DNA of 28,045 bases, from positions 1 to 28,045 of the forward strand of contig CAZFDT010000066.1 in assembly GCA_964518335.1 (NCBI GenBank), in the 5' to 3' direction. The notes beneath the pieces are model-generated. The model worked only from the letters and a program-made list of their open reading frames with translations, searched no databases and was not told the origin of the DNA. Positions 13,857-22,555 of this stretch are shown here, piece by piece (the first letter of the stretch is position 1; every line of letters starts with the position of its first letter). The translations under genes were made by a program, and so were the position numbers. This stretch comes from CAZFDT01 sp964518335 (GTDB lineage Bacteria; Planctomycetota; Phycisphaerae; Phycisphaerales; Phycisphaeraceae).

Positions 13857-14753
13857 ATGATGCGATGCCACGCTACACATCGACGACTACTGGCTTGCGC
13901 GGGGTTCACCCTGATCGAACTCCTGGTGGTGATCTCGATCGTTGCCCTTTTGGTCGCCGTTCTCCTGCCGGCGTTGGGCAAGGCGCGTGAGGCGGCGCGG
14001 ACCACGTTGTGCCTGAGCAATCTGAGGCAGCTGGGTGTGGCGCAAGTAGGCTATGCCACCACATACAGGGGCCACTTTGCGCCAGCGGCGCTGTTCTATC
14101 ACACCAAGGCCGGCGGGGATGCTCGAAACTACTCATGGACAGAGCGTCTGGCGCTGACCGACTTCTTCACCCCCAAGCTCAGCTCCGCCGGCTGGTTCTC
14201 GCACGCGGCTGCACACCGCGACGACATCGGCAAATGCCCCAACGGGTATTGGGACAACTCCACGAAGGAGCTGGGCTACGGCATCAGTGCCCTGGCCCAG
14301 GGACAGTACAACTTCAGCGGCGGCACGCGCATCGAGGCGATGAAAGACGGCCCTGCGGGAGATGGCAGTGATTTCTCGCCCCGGTCAAACAACCATGCCA
14401 TCTGGAAATTTGTCAAAATCGATCTGCTCCGACCTGGCCGGGTCTTCGCAACCGAGGGTTCTGGCGTGGGCACGAATGACCCGGCCTACGGGTCTCCGAC
14501 GCCGCCGGTGATTCGATCCGGCAATTGGGACCTGGCGCCCACCCTCATGCCGGCGGGAACGACCAACCCGGTGCAGCGGTACGCCACCGTTTCCGGCGGT
14601 GCCAGCACGTCCAGAGTCCCCATTGTGCTTCGCCATCAGGACGCCTCCAACTTCATGTTCGGCGACATGAGCGCCAAAACCTTGCCGCCATCGGCTCTGG
14701 AGTCCGGACCGATCGTCGGCTCGATTTGGGATCACGGTCACTACGGGCCATGA
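13857..14753 (+). CDS. Second pseudopilin-like protein, prepilin N-methylation domain with H-X9-D motif
   Basis: A 298-residue protein from ATG 13857 (MMRCHATHRR), with AAGG 9 bases upstream. ATG 13815 is also in frame and would start 3 bases after the previous stop. The prepilin cleavage site is AG|FTLIELLVVISIVALL at residues 15-32, with the conserved Glu at +5. It continues GKAREAARTTLCLSNLRQLG, close to its neighbour, so the pair probably arose by duplication. The rest has diverged, but LRHQDASNFMFGDMSA near the C-terminus again gives H-X9-D followed by Met. The two genes are co-directional and about 45 bases apart, likely one transcript. Confidence 0.85.
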   Translation: MMRCHATHRRLLACAGFTLIELLVVISIVALLVAVLLPALGKAREAARTTLCLSNLRQLGVAQVGYATTYRGHFAPAALFYHTKAGGDARNYSWTERLALTDFFTPKLSSAGWFSHAAAHRDDIGKCPNGYWDNSTKELGYGISALAQGQYNFSGGTRIEAMKDGPAGDGSDFSPRSNNHAIWKFVKIDLLRPGRVFATEGSGVGTNDPAYGSPTPPVIRSGNWDLAPTLMPAGTTNPVQRYATVSGGASTSRVPIVLRHQDASNFMFGDMSAKTLPPSALESGPIVGSIWDHGHYGP

Positions 14754-15134
14754 TCGCCAGTGCGGCGCAGCATCGACACCTTGACGATGCCGACGATCGT
14801 TCAGTGAACTGCATGGCTGTTGTCCCTGAATGAGGAACCACGCAGACCAGTGGCTGAGTACATGAAAAATGAGGCAACGTGAGCAGATATGACAGACCTG
14901 CGGACGGAGAGTGTGGGAGTGGTGAACGCGCCAGGTGATAACCTGGGGATGGAGCTATTGGAGCAGGCGCGTCCGCGTGGGGAGACGATCGAGGAAAAAG
15001 CCACAAGGCCGGTGGCGCGTGGGTTGTCAGAAAGCGGATCTGGGGTATCGTGGACAAAATTGGACCACGCTTCGATTCAGGTTTCTGCAGCGAAGCGGAA
15101 AATCCCATCGATTCCGCAACGTCGCGAGTCCTCC
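14754..15134. other. 381-bp intergenic region upstream of the AraC gene
   Basis: The region separates the pseudopilin-like genes from the AraC gene. The AraC reading frame stays open back to 14889, but that extension has no domain character. Near 15049-15069 there is a short inverted repeat (listed separately). No RNA gene or strong terminator was recognised. Confidence 0.4.
15049..15069. promoter_or_regulatory. Inverted repeat CGTGG-n11-CCACG before the AraC gene
   Basis: CGTGG (15049-15053) and CCACG (15065-15069) flank ACAAAATTGGA, 65 bases before the AraC start. A position between promoter and gene would suit autoregulation, but the arms are only 5 bp. It shares the TCGTGG half with the repeat at 18347. 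Confidence 0.3.
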
Positions 15135-16001
15135 ATGGAGAAAATCGGTGCATTTGTGGCCCCCGCCAAGGCGGATGTCAGCCCGGTTCCGCAGCCGGTG
15201 ATGGTAGGCCACACGCGCCGAATCGGCGGCGCGGATGAGCCTGTACGGCAGCGCATCCATGACGAGCACCTGTTTGGTGTGCTGTTGCAGGGCCAAGGGA
15301 CTTATCAGATCGGTCCCGACATGCTGCCGCTGGGTGAGCCCCTGGCGTGGTTCCAGCCTGCGGGCGAAATGGAAAGAGTGAAGCTGCAGGGGTCGATTGA
15401 CGGTTGGTGGATTGGGTTCCACTGGCCGGGGTTGAGGATTCGGCCGCGCGGCGACGAACTTGTGCTGCGCTCACACAGCTTGTCGCACGCTACGCCACGC
15501 TGGAAACGACTGGACCCGCAGGTCATCCCGCAGATGGTGAGCATCTTCCAGGAACTCTTGGCCAGCGCCGGGGCGATGGACCTGACCGGGCAGCTTCGCA
15601 CGCACGGTCTGCTGCTGCAGTTGCTCGGCTTGTTCCTGAGCCAGCCTCAGGAAATCGAGGCCAGCAACAACCACTGGGCGCTGGAGAAGTTCAAGCGCCT
15701 GCTCGAAACGCGCGCATGCGACAATGTGAGCATCGATGAGTTGGCGGCTGAGGTGCAGATGTCGGCTGACCACCTGCGCACACTCTTTCACCAGCGCTTC
15801 GGGCGCAGCCCCCTGGAGTTCCGCATCGCGCTGCGCCTGGCGATGGCCAAAGAGCTGCTGTGCTCGTCCAACTTGTACATCAAGGAAGTAGCGCATCGTG
15901 TGGGATATCCTGATCCGCTCTACTTTTCCCGGGCATTCAAGGCCCATTTCGGCGTGAGCCCGCGCGAGGTCATCCGTCGCGCTCGCCACGTGGTGGATTG
16001 A
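15135..16001 (+). CDS. AraC/XylS-family transcriptional regulator
   Basis: A 288-residue DNA-binding regulator. ATG 15135 (MEKIGAFVAP) is chosen because the cupin-like sensor domain begins soon after it; there is no strong ribosome site. Residues about 20-120 form the N-terminal ligand-binding part (DEHLFGVLLQGQGTYQIG, then EPLAWFQPAGE, typical of the AraC-type cupin). Residues about 185-285 hold the two helix-turn-helix units: SIDELAAEVQMSADHLRTLF, then FGRSPLEFRIALRLAMAKELL, then YIKEVAHRVGYPDPLYFSRAF and FGVSPREVI. The gene lies 3 bases before the sugar isomerase-like gene and is presumably cotranscribed. It is the only regulator in the window and a candidate controller of the lyase operon at 18410, by location only. 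Confidence 0.9.
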   Translation: MEKIGAFVAPAKADVSPVPQPVMVGHTRRIGGADEPVRQRIHDEHLFGVLLQGQGTYQIGPDMLPLGEPLAWFQPAGEMERVKLQGSIDGWWIGFHWPGLRIRPRGDELVLRSHSLSHATPRWKRLDPQVIPQMVSIFQELLASAGAMDLTGQLRTHGLLLQLLGLFLSQPQEIEASNNHWALEKFKRLLETRACDNVSIDELAAEVQMSADHLRTLFHQRFGRSPLEFRIALRLAMAKELLCSSNLYIKEVAHRVGYPDPLYFSRAFKAHFGVSPREVIRRARHVVD

Positions 16002-16004
16002 CGC

Positions 16005-16931
16005 ATGACGCCCTCGCAACCTGCAGACTCACCCTTCTCTTTCAACGTCTTCTCCAAGCCGTGGCGGATGCCGCTGCCCGAGCTTGGGGCATTCATGCAG
16101 CGACTGGGTGTGGATGGCGTCGAGCTTCCGGTGCGGCCGGGGTTTCAGATCGAACCCGGCGACGCCGGTCGCCTGCGCCAGCAAATGTGCGAAGCGGCGC
16201 GCATCTTGGCAGACTTTGACATTCGCATCAGCAGCGTAGCGTCCGAACCTGCGCCGGCGATGATCGAAGCTTGCGCCGAGCTGCACGTGCCCATCATTCG
16301 TGTGTTGGCTCCGATTCCGCATCATCAGAACTTCTGGGAAGCTGTCGATGACATGCAGCGCGCCTGGGATCAGGCGCTGCCTGAGCTTGATCGACACCAC
16401 GTCACGCTGGGTGTCCAGAACCACTGCGACCGCTACCTGACTCACGCGATGCACCTGTGGCATGTCCTGCGGCGTTACGATCCACGTCATGTGGCGGCGG
16501 TGTGGGACCCGGCCCACAACGCACTGCAGGGCGAAGACGCTGATCTGGCGCTGGACATTCTCAAAGATCGCATCTGCATGGTGAGCCTTAAGAATGCGCG
16601 GCGACGGCGATTGCCCGCCACGCGCCACGGCGACGGAGGTTGGGAAACCTACTGGACGCGCGGATCCGAAGGCCTGGCGGATTGGCGACAAGTGGCATCA
16701 GAACTTCGCCGCCGCGGATGGTCGGGACCGTTGTGCCTCCACGCCGAGTACACGCAGGAGCACCGCGTGGATGAGTTGATCGCTGATGATCTGACATTTG
16801 CCCGCCTGGTCTTCGCGGATCATGACGCTGTAGCGGCGGGGGCGAGAGCCAATATTCACGCCAGTGCAAGGCGGGCGGCCGTGGTCATCAGAGATCGGCT
16901 CACCGGATCGGTGCGCACGCCCACGGCGTGA
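16005..16931 (+). CDS. Sugar phosphate isomerase/epimerase-like TIM-barrel protein
   Basis: A 308-residue protein of the xylose isomerase-like / AP endonuclease 2 TIM-barrel group, starting 3 bases after the AraC stop. Barrel strands are recognisable: GVDGVELPVR, IRISSVAS, VPIIRVLAP, VTLGVQNH, VAAVWDPAHNAL, ICMVSLKNA, GPLCLHAEY. Candidate metal and substrate ligands are Glu40, His140, Asp168, His171 and Glu248, following the family pattern. The C-terminal 45 residues after ADDLTFARLVF are Ala/Arg-rich and less conserved. There is no signal peptide, so it acts in the cytoplasm. The product fits isomerisation or epimerisation of a sugar released by the neighbouring lyases. The substrate is unknown. 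Confidence 0.8.
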   Translation: MTPSQPADSPFSFNVFSKPWRMPLPELGAFMQRLGVDGVELPVRPGFQIEPGDAGRLRQQMCEAARILADFDIRISSVASEPAPAMIEACAELHVPIIRVLAPIPHHQNFWEAVDDMQRAWDQALPELDRHHVTLGVQNHCDRYLTHAMHLWHVLRRYDPRHVAAVWDPAHNALQGEDADLALDILKDRICMVSLKNARRRRLPATRHGDGGWETYWTRGSEGLADWRQVASELRRRGWSGPLCLHAEYTQEHRVDELIADDLTFARLVFADHDAVAAGARANIHASARRAAVVIRDRLTGSVRTPTA

Positions 16932-16948
16932 GACGATTGAAACGTGGA

Positions 16949-18166
16949 TCAGGGGTGCAGATCGCCGCGGCGCTCTGCCCATGTCGCCGTCTTCATATCG
17001 CCCACCCATGGTTCCACGTACGGTTGCGCCAGGTCCACTGCAGCCGTCGCGAACGGCCGGCCGGCCCCGGCCTCGGCCAGGACCCGCCCCAACGGATCGA
17101 CGATAAACGACCGCATGTCGTAGCTGGCGCTGACCAGATAGATGTGGTTTTCGATTGCCCGGGCTCGGGCCAGCACTTCGTTGCCACCCCAGATCGGCAG
17201 CAAGATGACCTCGGCCCCACGCGCCGCCAGAGCGCGGGCGGACTCGGGAAACTGAACGTCCCAGCAGATCATCATGCCCACGCGCCCGATGTCGGTGTCG
17301 AATACCGGATGCGAGTCGCCCGGTGTCAGACCGCCGTCGGCTTCCGGCTGGGGCAGATGCACTTTGCGATATGTGCCCAACAGATCGCCATGGCGATCCA
17401 CGAGCACAGCCGTGTTGTAGTGGCGCGACCCAGCCTGCTCGTACACACCGGCGGCGACATAACAGCGAAGCTTCGCGGCGAGTTCTCCCAACATCGACGT
17501 GGTCGGACCAGGAATCGGTTCCGCGACGTCGACATAGCCCCTGCCCGTGCCCACAACCGTGATCCCCTCAGGCAGACACAACACGTCAAGCCCTTCGGGC
17601 GCATGGCGGGTCGCCACATTCACAAACTCCGCGACCGAGGCCCGCGGCGATGACGTGCCTTGGGGGCGATGAGCAATCGTGCCCAGCGTCGCCATCCTCG
17701 GCGGCATTTCTCGCCGCTCCAGTGATATGGCATCCCACCGCACTGCACCCTGCTCGCTCCAGCGCAGCCCCAATCGAATGACCGCCCCACAGGCATCGAC
17801 TGGCGCCCGCACCACCCGCTCACACCGGACCCACTCACCTTGCCTGTCGATGGGAAGAGCATAGGTCGGCAAGTCCTCATCGCGCTTCTGCGCCGTGAGC
17901 CATTGAAGTCGCGCCGTGACCTGGTGCAACGGAAACGCGACACGGTCGCTGCGATAGTGCGAGGTAAAGCAGTAGGTGGCTCCACCTGTCACTTCACTCA
18001 CGATGCGTCGCCACTCACCGTACGCCGCCGCGTTGCCGCCGCCATCGATCATCAGTGACCCACCGCCGGTGCAACCGCCACTTGGATCAACTCCAAAGCG
18101 AGGGGCCATCTCCGGACTCGGCGACCACGACCGCCAGTCTGACGGGAGCAACTCGGTTAAGGCCAT
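16949..18166 (-). CDS. Nitrilase-superfamily carbon-nitrogen hydrolase with N-terminal jelly-roll-like domain
   Basis: A 405-residue protein from ATG 18166. Residues about 1-152 look like a carbohydrate-binding-type beta-sandwich: WRSWSPSPEMAPRFGV, GGGSLMIDGGGNAAAYGEW, TGGATYCFTSHYRSD, EWVRCERVVRAP, and VRWDAISLERRE at its end. Residues about 157-405 are a CN-hydrolase domain with the catalytic triad Glu200 (LCLPEG), Lys268 (YRKVHLP) and Cys301 (ICWDVQFPE). The superfamily hydrolyses amides or nitriles. A fused binding domain suggests an amide on a glycan-derived compound, which is inference. No signal peptide is seen. It converges with the isomerase gene (17 bases) and diverges from the beta-helix gene. 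Confidence 0.85.
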   Translation of the reverse strand: MALTELLPSDWRSWSPSPEMAPRFGVDPSGGCTGGGSLMIDGGGNAAAYGEWRRIVSEVTGGATYCFTSHYRSDRVAFPLHQVTARLQWLTAQKRDEDLPTYALPIDRQGEWVRCERVVRAPVDACGAVIRLGLRWSEQGAVRWDAISLERREMPPRMATLGTIAHRPQGTSSPRASVAEFVNVATRHAPEGLDVLCLPEGITVVGTGRGYVDVAEPIPGPTTSMLGELAAKLRCYVAAGVYEQAGSRHYNTAVLVDRHGDLLGTYRKVHLPQPEADGGLTPGDSHPVFDTDIGRVGMMICWDVQFPESARALAARGAEVILLPIWGGNEVLARARAIENHIYLVSASYDMRSFIVDPLGRVLAEAGAGRPFATAAVDLAQPYVEPWVGDMKTATWAERRGDLHP

Positions 18167-18346
18167 CGATCACGTTCCCAAGGATGAATCCGTCATATCT
18201 TAAGCCTACGCTATATAGGATCATGGCAGATCGGTAGGCGATGAACACCGGGTCCAATCGCGGAAAACATGGATGATTCATGGGTACATCGCCAAGCCCT
18301 GTCGGCGCGCCGCCGGGAGGATTATGATGGCGACAACTGTATGAAT

Positions 18347-18375
18347 TCGTGGCGCATTTGGCATTTTCGCCACGA
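18347..18375. promoter_or_regulatory. 8-bp inverted repeat, operator-like, before the lyase operon
   Basis: TCGTGGCG (18347-18354) and CGCCACGA (18368-18375) are perfect reverse complements around a 13-base AT-rich spacer (CATTTGGCATTTT), ending 34 bases before the ATG at 18410. The position and AT-rich centre suit a dimeric regulator site. An mRNA hairpin in the leader is the alternative. Confidence 0.45.
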
Positions 18376-18409
18376 TGTCACACCCGGCGCCTTACGAGGT
18401 AATCCTGTC

Positions 18410-20158
18410 ATGAACCGATATGCGGGACTGGTTACTGCGATGCTCCTTACAGCCGCTCATGTGGGTGGCGCCGCTCATGCGGATAACGCTGCCACACCCG
18501 TGGGAGATCCCGTCCTCGAGCGCCCGACGCTGCACAGTCTCGGGGCGTACTGGATCATCCGTGGCGACGACAATCAGAACGCCACGATCGATGTCGAGTA
18601 CCGCAAGGAAGGCGACGCGCAGTGGCGATCGGGGCCGCCGATGTTCCGTGTCGAGAAAGGCCGGCACACATCCAAGGATCACGGATCCGTGCTGCAGTTG
18701 CCCGATGACGCGTGGCTTTTTGCAGGCAGCATCTTTCTGCTCGTTCCGGATACGGACTACCAGATGCGCCTGACATTGAGCGACCCCGATGGCGGTGAAG
18801 CGACACACACACTGGCGATGCGCACACGCGCCGAGCCGGTGGCGCCGCAGGGACCGGTGTATCACGTGGTACCCGGCAACGGCGGGGGAACCGGCACGGC
18901 GGAAGACCCCTACCGAGGCATCGAAGCCGCTGATCGCCGCGCCAAACCAGGCGACACGTTCGTCCTCGAGCCCGGCGTTTACGAGGGGCCCATCGTCCTG
19001 CGCAGCAGCGGTCAGCCGGGCGTGCCCATCATCTGGCGCGGCGCGACCGGGGGCAGCTCCATCATTGACGCTCAGGCCGGCCGCTCCGAACCGCCCGAGC
19101 GCGCCCTCGCCATCATCGGCATGCACGACCTCTGGTTTGAGAATCTCACTATCCGCAATGCTGACCACGCCATTGTCGCTCACGAAACCGCTCGTGTTGT
19201 GCTCCGTCGCTGCTTCCTCCATCACGTCAACTATGGCCTCACCGCCACCAAGAACAGCAGCGACGCTGTCATGGACTACTTCATCACCGACAATGTGATG
19301 GTTGGCCCGTCCACCTGGCCTCGCACCAAGGGCATCGAAAACGCCCGTGGCATCCAGATCACCGGCGCCGGCCATGTCGTCGCATACAACCGCATCAGCG
19401 GCTTTGGTGACGCCATCGACACCATGCCCTCGCCTCGCTGCGAAGGCATTGACATTCATAATAACGATGTCAGCGAACTCACCGACGACGGCATCGAGAT
19501 GGATTACTCCTTCCGCAACACTCGCTGCTTCCACAACCGCATCACCAACGCTCACCAAGGCATCTCTCTGCAACCCGTTTACGGTGGGCCGGTCTATGTC
19601 TTCCGCAACGCGATGTACAACATCGTCATCTCCACATTCAAACTCCACAACAGCCCCTCAGGCGGCCTGCTGTATCACAACACTGCGGTGAAGTCCGGCG
19701 TACCCTGGGTGCTGTGGACGCCCGCGCCGATGAGCAACATCATCTCCCGCAACAACCTCTACATTGGCACGGAGGGCGACTACGCCATGCAGGTGGAAAC
19801 ACCCAACGTGAATTGCGATTTTGACTATGACGGGTTTGGCGGCGGCCCGTTCAAGCACTTCCTGAAATGGAACAAGACCCGCTATACAACACTGGAAGCC
19901 ACGCGGCAAGACGCGCCGATCTACCGCCATGCGGTGTTTGTCGATGCGGCGTCAGTCTTCGCGCGCGGTGTACAAGCGCCTGAAAACTCGGAGACTCAGT
20001 TCCCGCACGATGTCGATCTGCGGCTGTCCCCTGACTCCGCCGCCGTGAATGCCGGACAGGTGATACCGGGAATAAACGATGAATTCTCGGGCACGGCGCC
20101 GGACCTGGGGGCCTATGAGGTCGGCGCCGATCTTCCGCATTATGGTCCGCGACCATGA
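18410..20158 (+). CDS. Secreted right-handed parallel beta-helix protein, polysaccharide-lyase-like
   Basis: A 582-residue precursor. ATG 18410 follows GAGGT by about 9 bases and begins a signal peptide (MNRYAGLVTAMLLTAA..., cleavage after AHA at residue 24). Residues about 35-145 look like a fibronectin-type or similar beta domain (SLGAYWIIRGDD, ATIDVEYRKEGDAQW, YQMRLTLSDPDGGE). From about 150 (YHVVPGNGGGTGTAEDPYRGI) the protein has the pattern of a right-handed parallel beta-helix: PGDTFVLEPGVYEGPIVLR, GVPIIWRGATGGSSIIDA, LWFENLTIRNADHAIV, then repeated GI.I..N.I turns to about 480. Such proteins include PL6/PL9/PL31-type lyases, but catalytic residues cannot be assigned here. It is first in a tight operon with two lyase-like genes, so export and attack on a glycan are plausible. 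Confidence 0.8.
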   Translation: MNRYAGLVTAMLLTAAHVGGAAHADNAATPVGDPVLERPTLHSLGAYWIIRGDDNQNATIDVEYRKEGDAQWRSGPPMFRVEKGRHTSKDHGSVLQLPDDAWLFAGSIFLLVPDTDYQMRLTLSDPDGGEATHTLAMRTRAEPVAPQGPVYHVVPGNGGGTGTAEDPYRGIEAADRRAKPGDTFVLEPGVYEGPIVLRSSGQPGVPIIWRGATGGSSIIDAQAGRSEPPERALAIIGMHDLWFENLTIRNADHAIVAHETARVVLRRCFLHHVNYGLTATKNSSDAVMDYFITDNVMVGPSTWPRTKGIENARGIQITGAGHVVAYNRISGFGDAIDTMPSPRCEGIDIHNNDVSELTDDGIEMDYSFRNTRCFHNRITNAHQGISLQPVYGGPVYVFRNAMYNIVISTFKLHNSPSGGLLYHNTAVKSGVPWVLWTPAPMSNIISRNNLYIGTEGDYAMQVETPNVNCDFDYDGFGGGPFKHFLKWNKTRYTTLEATRQDAPIYRHAVFVDAASVFARGVQAPENSETQFPHDVDLRLSPDSAAVNAGQVIPGINDEFSGTAPDLGAYEVGADLPHYGPRP

Positions 20159-20170
20159 GCGAGGGACCGT

Positions 20171-22555
20171 ATGTGCGACGTGACATGTACTCACCAGCAG
20201 AGGATCACTGACGAGCAGTTTCTTGGGCATCTGAAGCTGCCTGGCGTGGCGGGGAGGCAACTGCAGCAGCTTCGCCGCAAGGGCATTGAAGCCGATGCTC
20301 GGGCGATTGTCGCCAGGCATTATCGCACGCGCAGACGCCCAGTGTGGTCCTTTTACTCACACGGCTCGCCCTGGCATGAAACCGACGCCGCCGGGTCAGT
20401 GCTGACCAAGTCCCGGCAGCTTCTGCGTTACCGCTTTCGCAACTCCTGGGCGCCACACCAATGGATCGATCTCGATACGGGAGGCGACGACCCCGACTGG
20501 CGCAAGGGACTTGCGGCCGCGCCCACGTCAATCGCTCGCTGCACATGGGTGACCGAGCTGAGCACTGCTTTCGCCCTGACCGGCGATACGCGATTTGCCG
20601 CCAAGGCGTTGCAGCTAACACGATCATTTGCAGAGGTCTGCCCGTTCATCCTCGACCCTCGGTTCGCCGAGGATCACGACACATACTTCGGTGGGCCGGG
20701 CCATGGCACCCAGATGGTGTCCTACCGACTGTTCCGATGGATCGATCTTCTCCACAGCGGTGTCATGCACCTGCCTCTCTGCAGCGACGATGATGTGTAC
20801 TGGCTCGTTAAGCAAATCTGGTTTTACGCATGTCAATTCTCTCGCTTATTGAATGATGAGATTCGCCGCGACAACCACCATCTGCTTGATCACGGCCACG
20901 CGCCATTTGTCCTGGGACTGATGTTCCCGGAATTCACGCAGAGCCCCGCTTTGCTCAAAGCCGGCGCCAAGGTGATTCGTCATCACTTGGCGCGCAATCT
21001 GCTGAAAGACGGTGCCTACGTTGAGCACAGCACCGAGTATCAGTATCACGTGCTGTTTCACTACCTTCATCCCTATGGGGTGGCCAAAGCCAATCGCGTT
21101 GCTCTATTCAGTCAGTCGCAGGTCCGGGCGTTACGGCGTTGGGTGATGTTCAACGCACGCTGCAGTACGCCTGACGGCATGTTGCCCGCGATCGGCGATT
21201 CGCCGGGACGACCGCTGCATCACCTTTTCGGCACACTGGCCACACCTATCATGGACCGCTCTCTGGCGGCAATGGCGCAAGGATTGGGTTGTGTTCCCGG
21301 CACCCACGCGAAGGCGTCTGCTGCCGACACCACTCGCGCCATGAAGACCTGGCAACGCAACCGGCCTGTCACCATCGGAAGCAGTGCCTACTACAGCGCC
21401 CAACGCAAGCAACCCGATCCCACGAATCTGCCCTCTCCCGCCACGTGTCAGTATCCCTATGGTGGTTACACCTTCTTCCGCAGTGCGTGGGATCCACAAG
21501 CCGACTACATGGCCGTGTCTCACTTCAGCGGCGACTACGGCACGCACGCGCACTGGGACATGATGAGTTTCATCCTGCACACACGAGGAAAGACGCTCAT
21601 CGGCGACCCGGCGTCGCGGCTCTACCTCGATCGCCGTTTTCACGGTCACGGCGGCCACTTCCGAGATGAACGCGTCGCAGACGACAGGCTTCATCGCGGC
21701 TATTCATACTCCGTCAATGCCCACAACTGCCTCGTGATCAATGATGACACGCTCAAACCGTTACAAGCCATGAACCATGGCACGTTCTGGGGCGGCTGGC
21801 CGCCGACACACGGGGTGGGGCTGTTCAAAGCAGGTGGACCCATCGAGATTGCCGAACTCTGGCATGACGCCTACGCCCCCACTCGACATCGACGATTCAT
21901 CGTCCACATCGTGGGTATTGGTTTTGCGCTTGTGGATCTCCTCAGCGCGAGACCCGGATTGGCGCCGCATCAGTATTCACAGTATTTTCACTTTGAAGGG
22001 AACGTGAAGCTATCGCCATTCGCGCCACAACCAGGCGATTCGCTCCGCGCGACTAATGGCGATGCAGCGTGCCTGATCGTGCCCGGCGCCGAAACCGACA
22101 GCCATTGGCGCACCTTTCCCGACACCTATCTGGATGATGTGTACGGCTTGTCTGCAGGCAGAACGTTGCCCTGGATCGCCGCGCTGACTCGCCGCATCCG
22201 TGGGCAGGCCGTCTTCACGCACTTTATTCTAACGGGCGATTCTGCAGCGCAGCATGATGCAAGATGTCACTATCTGGGGAGTAAAGCTGCCCGAAGCCTG
22301 GAGTGGCAATCCGATGGCGTCAGCGCGAATGCCCTGGACCTTGGCCATATGGGCACGCTGCTGCTCGCCAGCTCACCCTATGGCGCCGCATTGCATTCGG
22401 ACGTTCTGGCGACAGACGCGGAACTTGCTGTTGTCCATTTGGATAGCCGTCACCGAGTGCGCTGTGGCGCAATGGTACGCGGCACGAGTGTCACGATCGC
22501 CGGGCAAAATCTTTACAGCGGTCGACGGCGTGAATGGTTTACACTGGAGAAGTAA
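20171..22555 (+). CDS. Heparinase II/III-like (alginate-lyase-like) polysaccharide lyase, 794 aa
   Basis: ATG 20171 follows GAGGGA closely. The N-terminal half, to about residue 390, is an (alpha/alpha) toroid: NDEIRRDNHHLLDHGHAPFV at about 228-247 holds candidate catalytic Asn235/His236, and VEHSTEYQYHVLFHY holds Tyr290 or Tyr292. The C-terminal half is the beta-sandwich part of heparinase II/III proteins: GGYTFFRSAWDPQADYM, then GDYGTHAHWDMMSFILHTRG. His461, Asp479 and His518 have spacings of 18 and 39, close to the 17 and 39 I recall for the zinc ligands of Pedobacter heparinase II; His459 would be the companion catalytic His. No signal peptide is visible, so it probably acts on imported oligosaccharides. 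Its stop overlaps the next ATG by one base (TAATG). The substrate is not assignable. Confidence 0.85.
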   Translation: MCDVTCTHQQRITDEQFLGHLKLPGVAGRQLQQLRRKGIEADARAIVARHYRTRRRPVWSFYSHGSPWHETDAAGSVLTKSRQLLRYRFRNSWAPHQWIDLDTGGDDPDWRKGLAAAPTSIARCTWVTELSTAFALTGDTRFAAKALQLTRSFAEVCPFILDPRFAEDHDTYFGGPGHGTQMVSYRLFRWIDLLHSGVMHLPLCSDDDVYWLVKQIWFYACQFSRLLNDEIRRDNHHLLDHGHAPFVLGLMFPEFTQSPALLKAGAKVIRHHLARNLLKDGAYVEHSTEYQYHVLFHYLHPYGVAKANRVALFSQSQVRALRRWVMFNARCSTPDGMLPAIGDSPGRPLHHLFGTLATPIMDRSLAAMAQGLGCVPGTHAKASAADTTRAMKTWQRNRPVTIGSSAYYSAQRKQPDPTNLPSPATCQYPYGGYTFFRSAWDPQADYMAVSHFSGDYGTHAHWDMMSFILHTRGKTLIGDPASRLYLDRRFHGHGGHFRDERVADDRLHRGYSYSVNAHNCLVINDDTLKPLQAMNHGTFWGGWPPTHGVGLFKAGGPIEIAELWHDAYAPTRHRRFIVHIVGIGFALVDLLSARPGLAPHQYSQYFHFEGNVKLSPFAPQPGDSLRATNGDAACLIVPGAETDSHWRTFPDTYLDDVYGLSAGRTLPWIAALTRRIRGQAVFTHFILTGDSAAQHDARCHYLGSKAARSLEWQSDGVSANALDLGHMGTLLLASSPYGAALHSDVLATDAELAVVHLDSRHRVRCGAMVRGTSVTIAGQNLYSGRRREWFTLEK

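Noticed and set aside
12909..13880. 323-codon minus-strand open frame opposite the first pseudopilin-like gene
   Set aside because: It is antisense to a clear prepilin motif and has no recognisable features.
14889..15134. 82-codon N-terminal extension of the AraC protein
   Set aside because: No ribosome site or domain features, and the normal AraC sensor domain begins at MEKIGAF.
18392..19648. 418-codon minus-strand open frame opposite the beta-helix gene
   Set aside because: The plus-strand frame has a signal peptide, a beta-helix pattern and operon context; the reverse frame shows low-complexity Val/Ala/Asp composition and no domain.
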